A stretch of 64,000 nt of DNA from Cryptomeria japonica (GCF_030272615.1 NC_081406.1:113367783-113431782); one strand, 5' to 3'. Counted from the stretch's first letter, positions 10,240 through 22,202 are shown. Numbers and translations: made by a program. Notes: generated from the sequence alone by a model not told the origin.

Positions 10240-10254
10240 AAAGTGGGGGCTAAA
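10240..10254 (+). other. Polypurine tract of element B
   Basis: AAAGTGGGGGCTAAA directly abuts the 3' LTR start at 10255. The same 15 bases precede the 3' LTR of C (47690-47704). It is the expected plus-strand primer site for reverse transcription. Confidence 0.85.
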
Positions 10255-11503
10255 TGTAGCGTCCTAAAATTGCAACACTTGCAATTTCGACTGCATTTGG
10301 GTCTTCACGATGGCGGTTCAACGTTGAACTTGAATGGAGACCCTGAAACCTGCTTGTGACACCAAAAATTGCATTTTCTGCCCCTTCGCCTGATCCTTCC
10401 TTGCACCCTGCTGTCCCGGGAGGTGGGACCATGGCACCCAGTGCCTTGGTCCTTTAGGACTAGGGCGCCAGCTCCCTGGTCCCCCAGGACCATGGCGCCC
10501 AGCGCCCTAGTCCCTGGCCCTATTTTTGAGCCCGGTCTCTTTTGGGTCTCGGGTCTTTATGTTTGCAAATTGGAAAATAATGTTTCCTGGTCGGCCTAAG
10601 GTTGGGAAAATTAGTCTATCAACCCTAATTGACTAGTATATAAACTACATTTCCTCTCCCATTTTGGTGGATGGAAAAAAGGCAGAAAACGATATTCAAG
10701 CGTTCAAGCATTCAAGCATTCAAGCATTCCTTCAAGCAATTGAGCATTCTAAGTCTCCATTGAAGGCTAAGTGTTGCATTCAAGACAAGGATTCAACCAT
10801 TGAAGAGGAGATCACTTACAACACATTACATACAACATACATTACACCTTCGCATGTAAGAATACAAACATTCTTACAACAAGGTATCAGTACTTGTTTA
10901 CATTACAAACATTTACATTTACAACATTCTCATTTCTTGGTTAATTCCAAAACCGGGGTTTGACCTAAAGGCAAACCCCTCATCCCTAACCCCCCAATCA
11001 TCCTCTCTTTTCTATGTGTAGGTTGCAGGTACGCGGCTGTAATTGAAGATCTGGAATCCTTGTGCAGAGACGAACAGATCCACCTTCGTTTCGCGGATTT
11101 TTCGGAGGACTGTGTGCACGTCGGGCGCCATCGTCCCATCAACTTTCGCTCAAATTTGCAGAACAGCACTGTCTTGACATTTTACTACTAATTCCAGGTC
11201 CGCAGCTTCATCCCATATCTCTATCTCTGTTTATAAGTGAATCTTTCCTATTTTACATGCATTCTTAGTTCAATCTTTCTATCTACATTCTTTACAAAAG
11301 AGGGTATCCTTGATGTCTTAACCCTTGAAACTCATTTAGAATCCAATCCTGCATTGTGTGGGATTGGATCTTGTGGGTTTCAACCCCTCTTTTGAATGTA
11401 AAGTCTCCCCTAAGTGAAAACCATCAACCCTAGTGACTCTCCCTTCTCTCTCCTTGGAGTTGGGGAGGGGAGAACGACTAGGGTTCGATTTTTCCACTTT
11501 ACA
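10255..11503 (+). repeat. 3' LTR of element B
   Basis: This 1249-bp LTR begins TGTAGCGTCC and ends TTTACA, followed by the GATCT duplication. It has about three units of the 31-bp array. Differences from the 5' LTR cluster in the first 170 bp (about ten substitutions); the rest is almost identical. Confidence 0.95.
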
Positions 11504-13266
11504 GATCTCTTATCGAACAATCAAACATACCAGATCTCCTCTCACAAATAGAGATGATGAAACAATTTCAAGAAAAGAGACAACAACATTATGTGCCTTC
11601 ACAACAAGAACAAGAAGGTGTTTACTATCAATTAGATTTTCAACCATCACAACCAATTGTTCAACATTTCCAACAGACACAACCAATGGTCCAACATATA
11701 CAACCAACACAGCCAATGGTCCAATTTCAACAATATGTCCAACCAAATATACAATGTCCACAAATAGTTCAACCAATGGTGGAATATCAACAAGTTCAAT
11801 CAACATATCAATGTCAACATCCACAACCAAACATTCAAAAACAAAGGTTGCAGTACACACCAAGCCAAATTTTGAACATGTCAAACCAATTTGATCAACG
11901 TCTAGTTCGAAATCAAAACATGACATTAGACCAAAACCAACTCCTTGCCAAACAAGTTCAAATTCCAAATACAACCATGTCAAAACCTCGAAAGAAAGGT
12001 GGCCTTATTGCAAGGATCTTAAGGAAATTACCAAGTGATTTCTTTGAGGAAGATCAAGATAATACACTTATGTCTAGCAATGCCTCATCCCCCCACAAGC
12101 AAATTGACTCTCTAGTGGCATCTATCCCTACACCTTTAGAAGTTTCACAAGAACCTTCCATATTGTCCTCATCAAACAATACACCCAAGGATGAAATTAT
12201 CCAAGGGCTATCCATAATTGATTGCCAAGATAATCCAATTCATGATGCACATCCGTGTCATGTTTCAGAAATACAAGACCCAATGCCACCATGCACTTTA
12301 TTGCCATTACCTGTTTTAGAGGACCACATTCAAAGTCGCTCTTCCTCATGTTCAAGCATTGATTCCTTGCCAGAATCCATCACAAATATTCAAATTCCAT
12401 CCCCTTCGTGCCAAAGCATTGATCCCTTGCCAAAATCCCCCATGCATATCCAAAGTCCAACCCCATGTCAAGAGGATAATTTAGAGCATGAAGAAACGTG
12501 TCTTAAAATAGATCAAGATCCTAAAACCTTATCATCCCATGCAATTGTTGACCAGGACCCTATGTTCCCAGACACTCACGATGATTCCCCTATTCTTGTC
12601 CATCCTATCCAAAGCCCTATTGACACTCCATTCCCGGAGAAAGATCAAGATATCCCAGTCCATCCAATCCCAAACGACCCCCTTCCATTTTATGAAAAAA
12701 ATGTCCTTTCAAATCCCATTGACACTCTACTTCCTAAGAAAGATCAAGATATCCCTTCCATCCTTTCCGATGATCCCATTAAAAGTCAAGAGAAAAGCAC
12801 CTTTGAAGAGGATTCCAATGATCTTCCTCCTTGTCAAGATCAAATTATTCCTTTAAATCCTCTACAAGATCCTTTTGTTCCTCCATCTCCTTGTCCTAAT
12901 GCTCCATATACACTCCAAGATCTCAATTCTTTTAATGATCCCATTATTTCTCCCATTCCATCTCTTGAAGAGCCTCTCATTGAACCATGTCCACTACACA
13001 ATCCTAGTCCCCATCATGATCCTAATCCCCCTCATGATTCTAACGTGTCAGTGCAAGATGTTCATGAACCCTCGACATGCATAATGGGTTCTTCCACTTT
13101 GGTGCAATCCGATCCACTTCAAGATCTCATTATTTCTCTCATATCATATCCACCTCATAATGGACTCGCGTCTTCTTCCCAAAGAAAAGAGTATCCTACA
13201 AGTCAAGATATTCATAAAGGAAAAGGGGTGGACCTCCACAAGAAAGAACTCCTCAATATGAAATAA
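11504..13266 (+). CDS. Low-complexity Q/P-rich protein of element A (continuation of a frame split by B)
   Basis: The frame is open from the end of B; its first ATG is at 11554, giving 570 codons. It is also in phase with about ten codons upstream of B once B and one GATCT are removed, so the true start is earlier and B split the gene. The first 100 residues are Gln/Pro-rich with repeated QPxVQ-like motifs. The remainder is rich in Asp, Pro, Ser, His and Ile with many short DP repeats. No zinc knuckle, protease or RT motif is seen. It is probably A's structural (Gag-like) protein, but I cannot assign it to a family. Confidence 0.5.
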
Positions 13267-13267
13267 A

Positions 13268-14030
13268 ATGTTAAGGGTCATGTCTACACAAGTCACTCTC
13301 AAGTTGTTGGTATCCCTCCATCAAAATCAAAACATACACCTTCCCCATCATACTTTCCATCCATCCATCTTAGGTCCTTATATCCCTTCATCCTCTATGC
13401 AAGGTCAGAAAAGGCACAAATCCTTGAGTAAATTTCATCAGTCCAAAAGAACTCCATTTCATTCATATCCATCCATGCATTCCTTTCCCCCTCCAAACAA
13501 TTTGGAGGCCAAGTATAAACGTCATAAGTCTAGCAATCCACATGTATTCAAGGATCAACATGTCCAATATAAGCGACATGTCAAAACAAAGAACAATATG
13601 ATCTATAAAGAAAAAGAAATATCCAAAAGGCCACAAAGGCCCATTGCTCAAAAACAAAAGTCAAAATATATATGGGTTCCTAAATCCCTTATGCAAGCAA
13701 TGCACACCAAGGAACCACAAAAGCATGAAAAATAAAAAACCATGTGGATCCCTAAGCATCTTCTTGAAGCACAAAAGGAAAAATCCAACTTGGCATCCAA
13801 AATTACTATTCCTCCATCCAAACCTCTCAAATTTGTTCCTCCATCACCTTCTTCATCCGTTTTGGGCCCTTATGTCCCAAAATGCATAGCTATTCCTTCA
13901 TCAAAATCTCCATATCCAAAACCCACTCTTCCTCCATCAGTCCATTACCCCTTAAGGTGTGTGCCAATGTTGATCTTGCCTTCATTTTCATCCACTAAAT
14001 CCCAATTCTTCCAATAACCTGTCCATTATC
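13268..14030 (+). pseudogene. Probable downstream coding remnant of element A
   Basis: Two open stretches (13268-13735 and 13742-14017) follow the 570-codon frame after a stop. Both are rich in His, Lys, Pro and Ser and repeat phrases such as PSSS and LGPYxP, which suggests one former reading frame broken by stops. No recognised domain. It could equally be non-coding with biased composition. Confidence 0.3.
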
Positions 14031-15030
14031 CAATGCATATTTTCCATCCTTCGATCCCTTTGATCCAATCCTTTACATAAATCCTTGCCTTAATTTCATC
14101 TCTTTTTCCATGTCCTTCTCCTACCAACGTCTTTGAGCATACTTTTAAAGGTCATGGTCCATTTTTTTCAAGGCTACTATCCAAACAAAAAGATGCTTGA
14201 GTCCTTCTTCCATCCCCTATCATGTGTCCTTCTTCTATTGAAAAAGTCAAAAAAAAAAAAAAAAAAAGTGAAAAGAAAAAAAAAAGACAAAAGAAAAAAG
14301 TAAAGCAAAAATAATTTGTCCACTCATGAAAACCTGGCAAATAGGCACCTTGGGAAAGTACCGTGATGAAAACCTGGCAAACAGGTGTCATGCGTAATCT
14401 ATGAACTTCTTGCATACCACACTTGGGGGCAGGTTTCCTCGTTCATATCCTATTGCCCTTCATTATCCTATCGAACCCCTGTCATTACCCTTCATATCCT
14501 ATTGTCCCTCATGTCCAATTTCCCTTTCCACCTTTGATCTTGACAAGGTTGAGGAACATCATGAGCATCATGCATCTTGTTTGCAACTTTTAGTCCATCA
14601 TAGCTTTTGGTCTTTATCCATTTGCTTATTATAACCTTTCATCCATATTCCCTGGCTTATTGCAACTTTCTACCACTATCCCTTAGCCTACCCCGACCTT
14701 CAGTCCATGTCCCTTATCCATTCTTGGTCTTGCTTATCCTATCCATATCTTATCACTATCCATACACTCTTTTTTTTGTTCCTTGATCTTGATCTAACAT
14801 AAGGACGCAAAATTTAAACATAGTTTCAAAAACCTCTTAACATGTCCCTCATGCCATGTTCTTGCTTTACATTGTCATATCCAGTCTCTTGTCCCATCAC
14901 GCAATAGCCCTTGAAAATTGCATCCGTATTGTCTCCATAATAAAAGGCCTTTGTTTTCCCTATATCCACCAACATTTCAGAAAGCCTATTTATTCACCTG
15001 TCATATTCCTTGCCTTGCTAGACACTGGGG
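14031..15030 (+). other. Non-coding 3' region of A with A-rich tract
   Basis: No gene is visible. An almost pure A tract with scattered G and C spans 14240-14313. A short direct repeat containing GATGAAAACCTGGCAA occurs around 14323 and 14364. Pyrimidine-rich blocks with repeated CCTTCATATCC-like words fill 14440-14770. Confidence 0.5.
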
Positions 15031-15225
15031 GAAAAATCCAAAAAAATCAAATAATGTCCTGAAATAATCAAAAAAATTGAAAAATGTCCTGAAAAAATTC
15101 CAAAAAAAAATCATATAATGTCCTGAAAAAATCCCTAAAAATCAAATAATGTCCTGAAAAAATCCCTAAAAATCAAATAATGTCCTGAAAAAATCCCTAA
15201 AAAGTCAAATAAAGTCCTAACAAAC
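15031..15225 (+). repeat. Tandem repeat of about 31 bp in the 3' region of A
   Basis: Six or so degenerate units contain AATGTCCTGAAAAAATCC; the three most regular lie between 15117 and 15205 with a period of 31-32 bp. The array is AT-rich and starts just after a CACTGGGGGAAAAATCC stretch. No coding sense. Its function, if any, is unknown. Confidence 0.75.
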
Positions 15226-16289
15226 GAACAAAAAAAAATATTAAAAAAAAACTTGAAATTCCTACAAAGTGAAAAACAAAAAAATCCAAAAACAATTTCT
15301 TTGGCATTTTGCATTTTGTAAATAAATGGTCTCCTTTGTGCATAGATAGATCGTTGAGCATACATCCAACGACAATCAATCAAACATTGTGCTTTAATGA
15401 AATCACGCAATAACAGATGAACTGTTCGACCAAGCAAGCATTCAACCTGATCACAGTTGTCACATCAATCAAAATAGCATCAACATTACCATTGGTCCTT
15501 GTCAATATTATCATGGGTCTTATACAGGGTGTGGTATACTTGAAACCAGACTGTGTCCTGTCTTAGATGAGGTACCGCATTCCCTGAAACTAGACAGCAT
15601 GATCATTCTTGTTTTCCACTTTTGACAATGACGATCAGTCTGTTTGTTTGACTTGGTTGAATTTGTGCGTCTTATCTTTTTACTGATTTATCTTTGGCTT
15701 TGATCATGTTCCTATGTTGCTCAATGATGTCACTGAGTGATTTAGAGTAACCGGGATGGTTCATGGTCCCTTTTCCTTTTTTTGTGTGTTTGTTGTTTGT
15801 GGAATGTTTGTCACAAACTGGGGCAACTATATCATTGGGTGTCTGTGATAAGTATGTTTTCTTTGTGAATGCCACACATACCTCAACCCTTGATGTATGC
15901 ACCCTAGGATGCTTCACTCATTCCTTGTGTGCGATGTGTCTATCTTTTGCAAAAGGGGTTGCGTTCCAGCTCTGGCCTTCAATGCCATGATGCTCTACAT
16001 CTGCTTTGCTACAATAAATAAAGGTTCTCACCTACTTATGTGCATTTGTGAAAGCAAGTTTTCCTTCATCTCTAACTGTCCTCTGTCTAATTTCTACTTA
16101 CTAACATTTCTTCCGTCAGTCTTGGTAGTCCATTCGAACCTATCATCTTCTATCATTCTTATCGATCACTTGGCCTCTTTTCTAGATTTTTCCGGCCAAT
16201 TCCTTGAGGGGGCATGCATATGTCATTGTTATTGTCTGGGGCATTTTCATTATTGTTCTTTGAAACAACGCTTAAAATCGCATTGTCTC
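15226..16289 (+). other. Non-coding stretch of A before the polypurine tract
   Basis: About 1 kb without a recognisable gene or repeat. Short open frames occur on both strands but lack coding character or any domain. Confidence 0.4.
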
Positions 16290-16303
16290 AAAGAGGGGCA
16301 AAA
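16290..16303 (+). other. Polypurine tract of element A
   Basis: AAAGAGGGGCAAAA lies immediately before the 3' LTR start. It supports plus-strand orientation and the LTR boundary. Confidence 0.85.
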
Positions 16304-17441
16304 TGTAGACATCCAAAAATGGTCAACGCTTGCGGAGTCATACTTTAACATTTGTGCATTGCCTTATTTTAGGGTTCTTGCATCGCATTAACATTTCTTC
16401 TCTGTTGCGCACTTGGTCTTTATCATTTGGGAGCATCGAGTCCTTTTTCTGCATTCCTCATTTTTCTTGCTTTCAAATTAGGTCTTGTCGATAGCAATCT
16501 TCAGTCATGATTTTGGTCGATCCTTGTCCTTGTCAATCTCGTCATTTTGTGATCGATTCGTCATCTATCCTTGTCCTTTTCAATCATGTCAATTTGGATC
16601 GATTAGTCATTGTTCCTTGCCAATTGGCACCTATCAATTTGATCTCCTTGTCAATCTTGGTCAATTTGTCATTGATTTTTGTCAACCAATCTCAATCATT
16701 TATCAACATTGGTCCTTTGTCAATCAGAATCATGATCGAACCTACATTAATTTCTTGTTGTCTTGACCTAATTCCTTGTCCTCTTATTTCTAGGGTTTTA
16801 TGATTTGTTCATTTAATCCTTTTCTTCTTCTTTGTGGGTTAAATAAATCTATTTATTTAGTCCTAGGTCTCTTTCATGAATTATGGATGAAAATCTATTA
16901 ATTAATTCACCTAATTTCTATTTCATCTTTTTCTTCAATTTTCTAATTTTATAATTTCTCCTAATTTCTAATTTCTATTTCTATTTTAATCTTGTCATAG
17001 TTTGTCATGCATTTTGCATAGCAACTTGTCATAATTTGTCATTTGTCATAATGTTGCCATTCTTGATTTGAATTTCCTTTCAAATCTCTTCATGCTAATC
17101 TTGTCCTCTCTCCAATTTGTCTATAAATTGGATGAGTTTCTTCAATCAAAAAACCACTCTTCTAGTATCCTTATGCTACATTTTTCATCTTTGTCAATCT
17201 TGCGTGCTTTCATACTTGCATTTTGCACTTGTAGGTGAGATCCAAAACAAAATAATTTGAAGGAGAAAGAAGGACAATGGAGGTCAATTGAAAGAGACAT
17301 TGGTGATGGATTTTCATTTATTTTGAGTGTCTTGTTTTCAATTCTTCTATTGATTGTAATTAGGATTTATTTCATTGCAATTAGGATTTGTGGTTAGCTA
17401 ATATCTATTTGCTTTAATGTTAATCGAATTCCTGATTTACA
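16304..17441 (+). repeat. 3' LTR of element A
   Basis: This 1138-bp LTR begins TGTAGACATCC and ends GATTTACA, followed by the CTTCC duplication. It matches 216-1393 along its length with scattered substitutions and a shorter TTGTCATAA run. Confidence 0.92.
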
Positions 17442-18800
17442 CTTCCATCCATATCTCATCCTTTTTAATCACAAAACATATGTCATCTTTGTACTTGTCA
17501 ACAATTCTTTGTGACAGTCTGATCCTTTTGTTCATTCTGGTTTTAAGTGCTTGAAAATATTCAGTAATGTTCTTTTCTTTGTTCTCGCCCATGTTGTTGA
17601 GTAGGTCTAACAACTTTTTCCCTACCGGTATATCAAATCCAAGCTCTTTATGGCCTATACCGGGAACCTGTTTGGTTATGTGTAGCATTAAGCATACAAG
17701 TAGATTACCAAACCTAAAAGTTCCTTTCTTATCCTTCTTGATTTTGCCTAAGTTATCAATCAACTCATGTTTTAACCACTCACATATATCAGTTTTCACA
17801 TTGTTTGTAATCGTATCATAAGCACTCTTAATGCATAAACTTGAAACTGAGTTAAGTCTGTTTGCATGAGTAGCTTTATACCCTAAAATCATGCTGATGA
17901 ATCTCACATTTGTGTCAGTTACATCATTGACTCTCAAGGACCTTTTGTCGGATATTGCACTAGTTAGTTTAGTTACTAGGTCATTTGAGACCTTTTTAGT
18001 CTTGTCTAGTCTTTTACCAGTGGAAGGTAACCCTGTGACAACTTTCATAGCTTCCTTGGTAATTTTGTGAATTGCATCTAACCAAAAAAATTTCACCATG
18101 TACCCTACTCAAAACTATCCTAATCACATCCTTGGGAAATTCAGGAATGCAGAGGATTTCAGTAAATCCTAGGGTTTCAACAATTTTATGTTCTGGTTTT
18201 ACATTTTTAGAATCATCACATATGACAGATTTATACATGGTTTTCATCTCTTCATCTCCTAATTCATCTATGTTGCAATGGATGTATATTCTGGGGTCTT
18301 CAGCATAAAAACTCCTTTTGGAATTTGGGAAAAAGCACCTGTAATGTCATCTTTCTTTTCTATCTTAGGAACTAGTTGAAATATGGGCCTAGGGCATTTT
18401 ATAACCTCGACTACAGTAGGGTTTTCTATATATTCAAGTGCAGAGGTGGTTTCCATGATAATAAATACCTTTTTCTGCCTTGGGATGGATTGATTGTTGA
18501 AGTGTTCTTGCCTCTTTGCTCGAAATGCCTTAGCTCTGGAGATTTCATGCTCTTCGAGTGTTTGAATTTGCAGTGAAGTGAAATGGAGCCAAAACCACTG
18601 ATTTATAATGTCAATTTTGCCAACTACCACAATTAATGCATGCCGGTTAAGTAATTACTTAACATTCTCTGCCAGTATAGAAGTAATTTTCAACTTATCA
18701 CTTTTAACCAAGGGAATAAAAACATATGTCTCATTTGATTGCCAAACCCTCAAGGAAAATTTCTTCAATTTGATGAAGAGCTTCCTGTCAGTGGAGTACT
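17442..18800 (-). pseudogene. Unrecognised protein domain of element E, interrupted by A
   Basis: On the minus strand, coding-like sequence runs from about 18800 to 17447 and then, past A, into 215-1: at least 450 codons plus 71. It is open from 18099 to 17447 (about 218 codons); further up it is broken by a stop near 18650 and by single-base shifts near 18300 and in an A7 run near 18090. The best-preserved part is a mixed alpha-helical sequence with FFWLDAIHKITKEAM and VVTGLPSTGKRL and later DICFVIKKDEIWME. It has no gag, protease, RT or integrase motif known to me. It lies downstream of the zinc knuckles, where pol would be expected. It could be a family-specific extra gene or captured host sequence. 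Confidence 0.55.
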
Positions 18801-18803
18801 AAT

Positions 18804-19911
18804 CTATCTAGTTGGTGGAGTGTTGATTGGTTCTACCAGTGGAGGAGTATTTCCAACATTATCTGACTTTCTAATCCATTGTTTTGAGAATTCTTTCTTA
18901 ACCTCTTCAACTTTTTCTTTTCCTTTCAAACTGGAACTTTTGTTGTCTGTCGGTGATCCTTTACTTCTGCAGAACTTTGCAATATGCCCAATCTTGTTAC
19001 AAGCATAACAAGTCACATTATTTTTCTGAATAGCCTTTCCATAACCTATGTCGGTTTGTGTTCTACATTGATTAGATAAGTGTCCAAATCTTCCACAAAC
19101 ATAGCATCTTACATTAATTCTGCATCAGAGTTATGACCAACTTTGTTGCATTTTGAACATTGACCGGTGGGTGTGTTGATGTTCTAATAATTTCTAGATC
19201 TACATTGATTTTCTCTATGACCATACTTATTACAGTTAAAGCATTTTCCATTGAATTTATAAGAATTAGGTTGTCTTATCGGTTTGCTGTGATCCTGAGT
19301 GTTTGCAGTACCGGAGCTTTCACCAACTTCAAAGCCAATCCCATTAGTGTCACCATTAGGTTTCTGATTTTTCAACAATTCACCAACTTCTTTTGAGCTT
19401 TTCTTGAATTTATCTTTGTGCTGATTTGCAATATCCAATTCTTTTTCCAAGAATTCTTTCTGTCTCATGAGTTCATTTGAATCATTCTGTGTATGCATCA
19501 GATCTATCTTCAACAAATCATTTTCATAGCTGAGTCTGGTGTTCTCATTTGCTACATCACTTAATCTTCTAGTCAAATCTTCTTCATTCTTCTTTCTATC
19601 TTCAATTTCCTTGCAAAATCTCATAGTCATATCCTGCATTTCATTCTTTGTTGTCATGTTCTCTTACTTCAGCTTACCTATCATATCACTAAGAGTTTCC
19701 TTTTCATCATTTTCAAATTGCATCTTTTCACAAAGTTCTCTTCTCTTGTGTCTTGCAATGGTGAGATTTTCTTGAAGTGCCTAAATGATATCCTGAGCTG
19801 CCTTTAGATCATCTTCTAGTTTGATGTTTTTCAATTTCTCTATATCATAGTCTAAGAGAGCTGCTTCTAGTTGCTTCATCAGATTCTCCATCTCTACCGG
19901 TGTCAAGATCT
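18804..19911 (-). pseudogene. gag: Coiled-coil and zinc-knuckle protein of element E
   Basis: Read on the minus strand from about 50 bp after the primer site. The first part (19911-19380) is a long Glu/Lys/Leu/Asn-rich coiled coil with two in-frame stops. Then come CCHC zinc knuckles: CFNCNKYGHRENQC near 19240, a damaged one near 19150, CYVCGRFGHLSNQC near 19090 and CYACNKIGHIAKFC near 19000, with a stop and frame changes between them. A Lys/Ser-rich linker ends at 18804. It is likely a nucleic-acid-binding Gag substitute. No capsid domain of UBN2 or retrotrans_gag type is visible, which sets E apart from F, G, D and H. Confidence 0.6.
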
Positions 19912-19948
19912 TCCTCAAGCTATTAGGCTTCTAAAAATAGGGGACCAA

Positions 19949-19960
19949 GCTCTGATACCA
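19949..19960 (-). other. Primer-binding site of element E
   Basis: The minus strand reads TGGTATCAGAGC, the classical complement of plant initiator-Met tRNA, two bases inside the LTR end at 19963. It fixes E's orientation. Confidence 0.9.
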
Positions 19961-19962
19961 AT

Positions 19963-20756
19963 TGTTAGGATTCCCACAGATACTGAGAGGGGGGGGTGAA
20001 TTAGTATCTAACCAGTGTATTGAATTTCTTAACTTAAAACATGTAGATCATATTATAACAGTGTACAGGTATGCAAGAAATAATGCAATAAACATAAATG
20101 AAAGCAACCACATAAGAAACACACCATAACACAATGATTTAACAAGGAAAACCGGTGTGGGAAAAACCTTGGTGGGATTTGTGACCCACAATATTCACTT
20201 ACTGGCCAATAAGAGAATATTACTTACAAGAGGGGCCTGCACATGCAGGAAGGCCAAGTGCCTAGAGCTCACTGCTCAATGGGAAGTCACACTGACTTAC
20301 AATGATGGATTGTACAAATCCAGTATCTTGTACTGCTTCAGAATAGCATTTATAATGCCATATCCAGTACCGGTTTCTACTCTGCTTCTTACATAAACCC
20401 TTATCCTATGATTCACATAATAGGTCTGCCTTATTTCACCTAATTACATTCTATCCTATCTTATGAAATGTCCTACAATGATCTTTTATATATAAGAGTC
20501 ATTTTACAATGATACCAAGTCGGCTTACAAAGTTTTTACAATAATAAACAAAATATAATATAACAAAATTCCTATCGGCCTCTGTGTCGGTATGCTTCCT
20601 TTCTCTATCGGTGCTGATAGTCTGTGTGCCGGTGTAGAGTCTGATCTTGCAAGTGCTGGTAAATGCCTTGTCGGTGCCATAGGATTGTAAGGTTTCCATC
20701 AATGACAAAACCTTCAATCACCTTCAATGTCTCATTAGAGTGTGCATATGCCAACA
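19963..20756 (-). repeat. 5' LTR of element E
   Basis: This 794-bp LTR reads TGTTAGGATTCC...GCATATGCCAACA on the plus strand. It includes the G8 tract near its inner end (about 19984-20003), a GGAAAACC...GGGAAAAACC module at 20142-20170 and, on the minus strand, a TATATATAA-like box near 20485-20496. Confidence 0.85.
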
Positions 20757-22202
20757 AGGGAAAGGTTATCAGTATAGTGTATCACCGATAAGGAAAGGAT
20801 GTCAACTGATAAGTGTTGTGTTGACAGTGTGTAGTTGCCAACTGGCAAGATTATAACCAGTGAACAAGCAGGATGACCAAAGGTGCTTGAGTTTTTGTTT
20901 GTGATGAAGAGGCATAATGTTACCTAAATCAAATCAACATAGGAGGAGAAGGATGAATAGGTCACCGGTATGCTGTGAGGTTGAAGAACAACAGGACTCC
21001 CACCAGATGAATATGCAATCACCATGTGAATAGATGACTAATAGTGAATGTGCCCACACCCGATCACATGTGCCTATTTGAAGATGTGCTTCACAAATAG
21101 GTAAGTCACATTAGTGCATTGCAGGATGCAGATGACAAGGTTTCACTCCACCAGTAAGTGGAGCTTATATCCTATTATGCATGTTGTGCATTATACTTTT
21201 GTGAGATAAGGAAGAAGAGGTAAAGACAAGTGTTTGAAAGCTCACACCGGATCTACCAGGGAAACAAAGGGATGCCTTGAGTGCATGAAATCAGGGTTAT
21301 GCACTGGACTGAAGGAGAAGGCATGTTGGGATGTTGGTGCAATTGAAGTATGTTAGGTTTGTCTCTTTGACAAACTGGTTGAGATATGGTCTGAGATGAT
21401 CAGGGAGAAGGCAAGAATGGGAAGATGCAGCTAGAGGAGGATGGTTGGATTGAAGATGGAGTCTGGTGAAGGCTAATGACATTGTATCATCAAGAGAATT
21501 TACCAGTATTATGCACAAGGTGTAAATAAAAAAGTCTTCCCATCTGATGAAGATGAGAATGCTTTGTATAGACATGTCTGATGACTGGTTAAGGAGTTTC
21601 ACCGACAATTCAGCAAAGAGTAGACATGAGGAGTTAATCGGTAAAGTGTAAGATACTGGCAGGGTTAGTAAACTAACAGAAAAGAAGAATTGGTTGAGTG
21701 TTTGGTCGATGATCTTATATGAACTGACACACCAATCGAAGCTGGTAATTGGTCGACATGGATGCCACATGGTGTCGAGGTGGCAGACTTGCATGCAACG
21801 GTAGATGGAATATGCACCGATGAGGTAGTTGTAGAGTTGGTCGACATTAATGGTACATCATGTGATTCATGGGATGTGTTGCAGAGCCATTGCAAAGGTT
21901 TGTGGCTCAAGGTCTAGAGGAAAAAAGATAGCCAACTCAAAGTGACTGATGAGATCGAGGCAGATGAAGGAAATCGCAAGAACAATCTTTGTGATTTACC
22001 AAGAAATCAGTTGACAGAGCAAAAACCAAATTGCCAAAGATAGAAGGCATGACCAAGAAGGCGTGTTAATGGAGGTAATGAGCAAACAGCTATCTGGGTG
22101 ATCAGATCAGACAATATCTTATTGGATTTAGTTTTCCTTGAGGTTGATGAGGAAAACCTAAAGCCCATGTTTTTGAATTGGCTTTTGGCGAGCAAACCAG
22201 GT

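Larger units (their letters stand above)
3626..11503 (+). mobile_element. Element B: Gag-only gypsy-type LTR retrotransposon, TSD GATCT
   Basis: B has LTRs at 3626-4906 and 10255-11503, both TGTAGCGTCC...TTTACA, with GATCT on each side (3621-3625 and 11504-11508). It carries a primer site at 4910-4928, a polypurine tract at 10240-10254, a long leader and a single open gag frame of 1131 codons. RT, RNase H and integrase are absent, and there is no remnant of them between gag and the 3' LTR, so this is the family's structure and not a recent deletion: C has the same layout. This corresponds to the TR-GAG class of plant non-autonomous elements. The gag and protease-like features point to the Tat/Athila side of Ty3/gypsy. 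Confidence 0.95.
216..17441 (+). mobile_element. Element A: LTR retrotransposon without pol, TSD CTTCC, host of B
   Basis: A is bounded by two LTRs (216-1393 and 16304-17441), both beginning TGTAGACATCC and ending TACA, and flanked by CTTCC at 211-215 and 17442-17446. A polypurine tract precedes the 3' LTR and a primer site follows the 5' LTR. Without B the element is about 9.3 kb. The internal region shows 21-bp tandem repeats next to the primer site, a frame with coiled-coil character interrupted by B, a 570-codon Q/P/D-rich frame (11554-13266) and a long non-coding tail. No protease, RT, RNase H or integrase motif is visible, so A is non-autonomous. Its primer site is of the same unusual kind as in B and C. 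Confidence 0.92.
1..20756 (-). mobile_element. Element E: minus-strand non-autonomous LTR retroelement (left end off-window), interrupted by A
   Basis: The 5' LTR of E (19963-20756) lies at its right end and reads TG..CA. It is followed inward by a perfect initiator-Met-type primer site on the minus strand. The internal region runs leftward from 19962, is interrupted by element A (216-17441) and continues in 1-215. The 3' LTR must lie left of the window. E itself is inserted in the 5' LTR of F: sequence from 20757 matches F's 3' LTR from about base 280 onward, and the missing first part should lie to the left of the window. The expected TSD (AGGGA, 20757-20761) cannot be confirmed from here. 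No protease, integrase or reverse transcriptase is visible in the part seen. Confidence 0.8.

Noticed and set aside
11510-11983. 157-codon minus-strand frame opposite the Q-rich protein of A
   Set aside because: A consequence of the CAA-rich plus-strand codons; no domain.
15031-15225. Possible CRISPR-like array
   Set aside because: Units are adjacent with no unique spacers, and the context is a plant retroelement. The same holds for 1510-1614 and 3799-3922.
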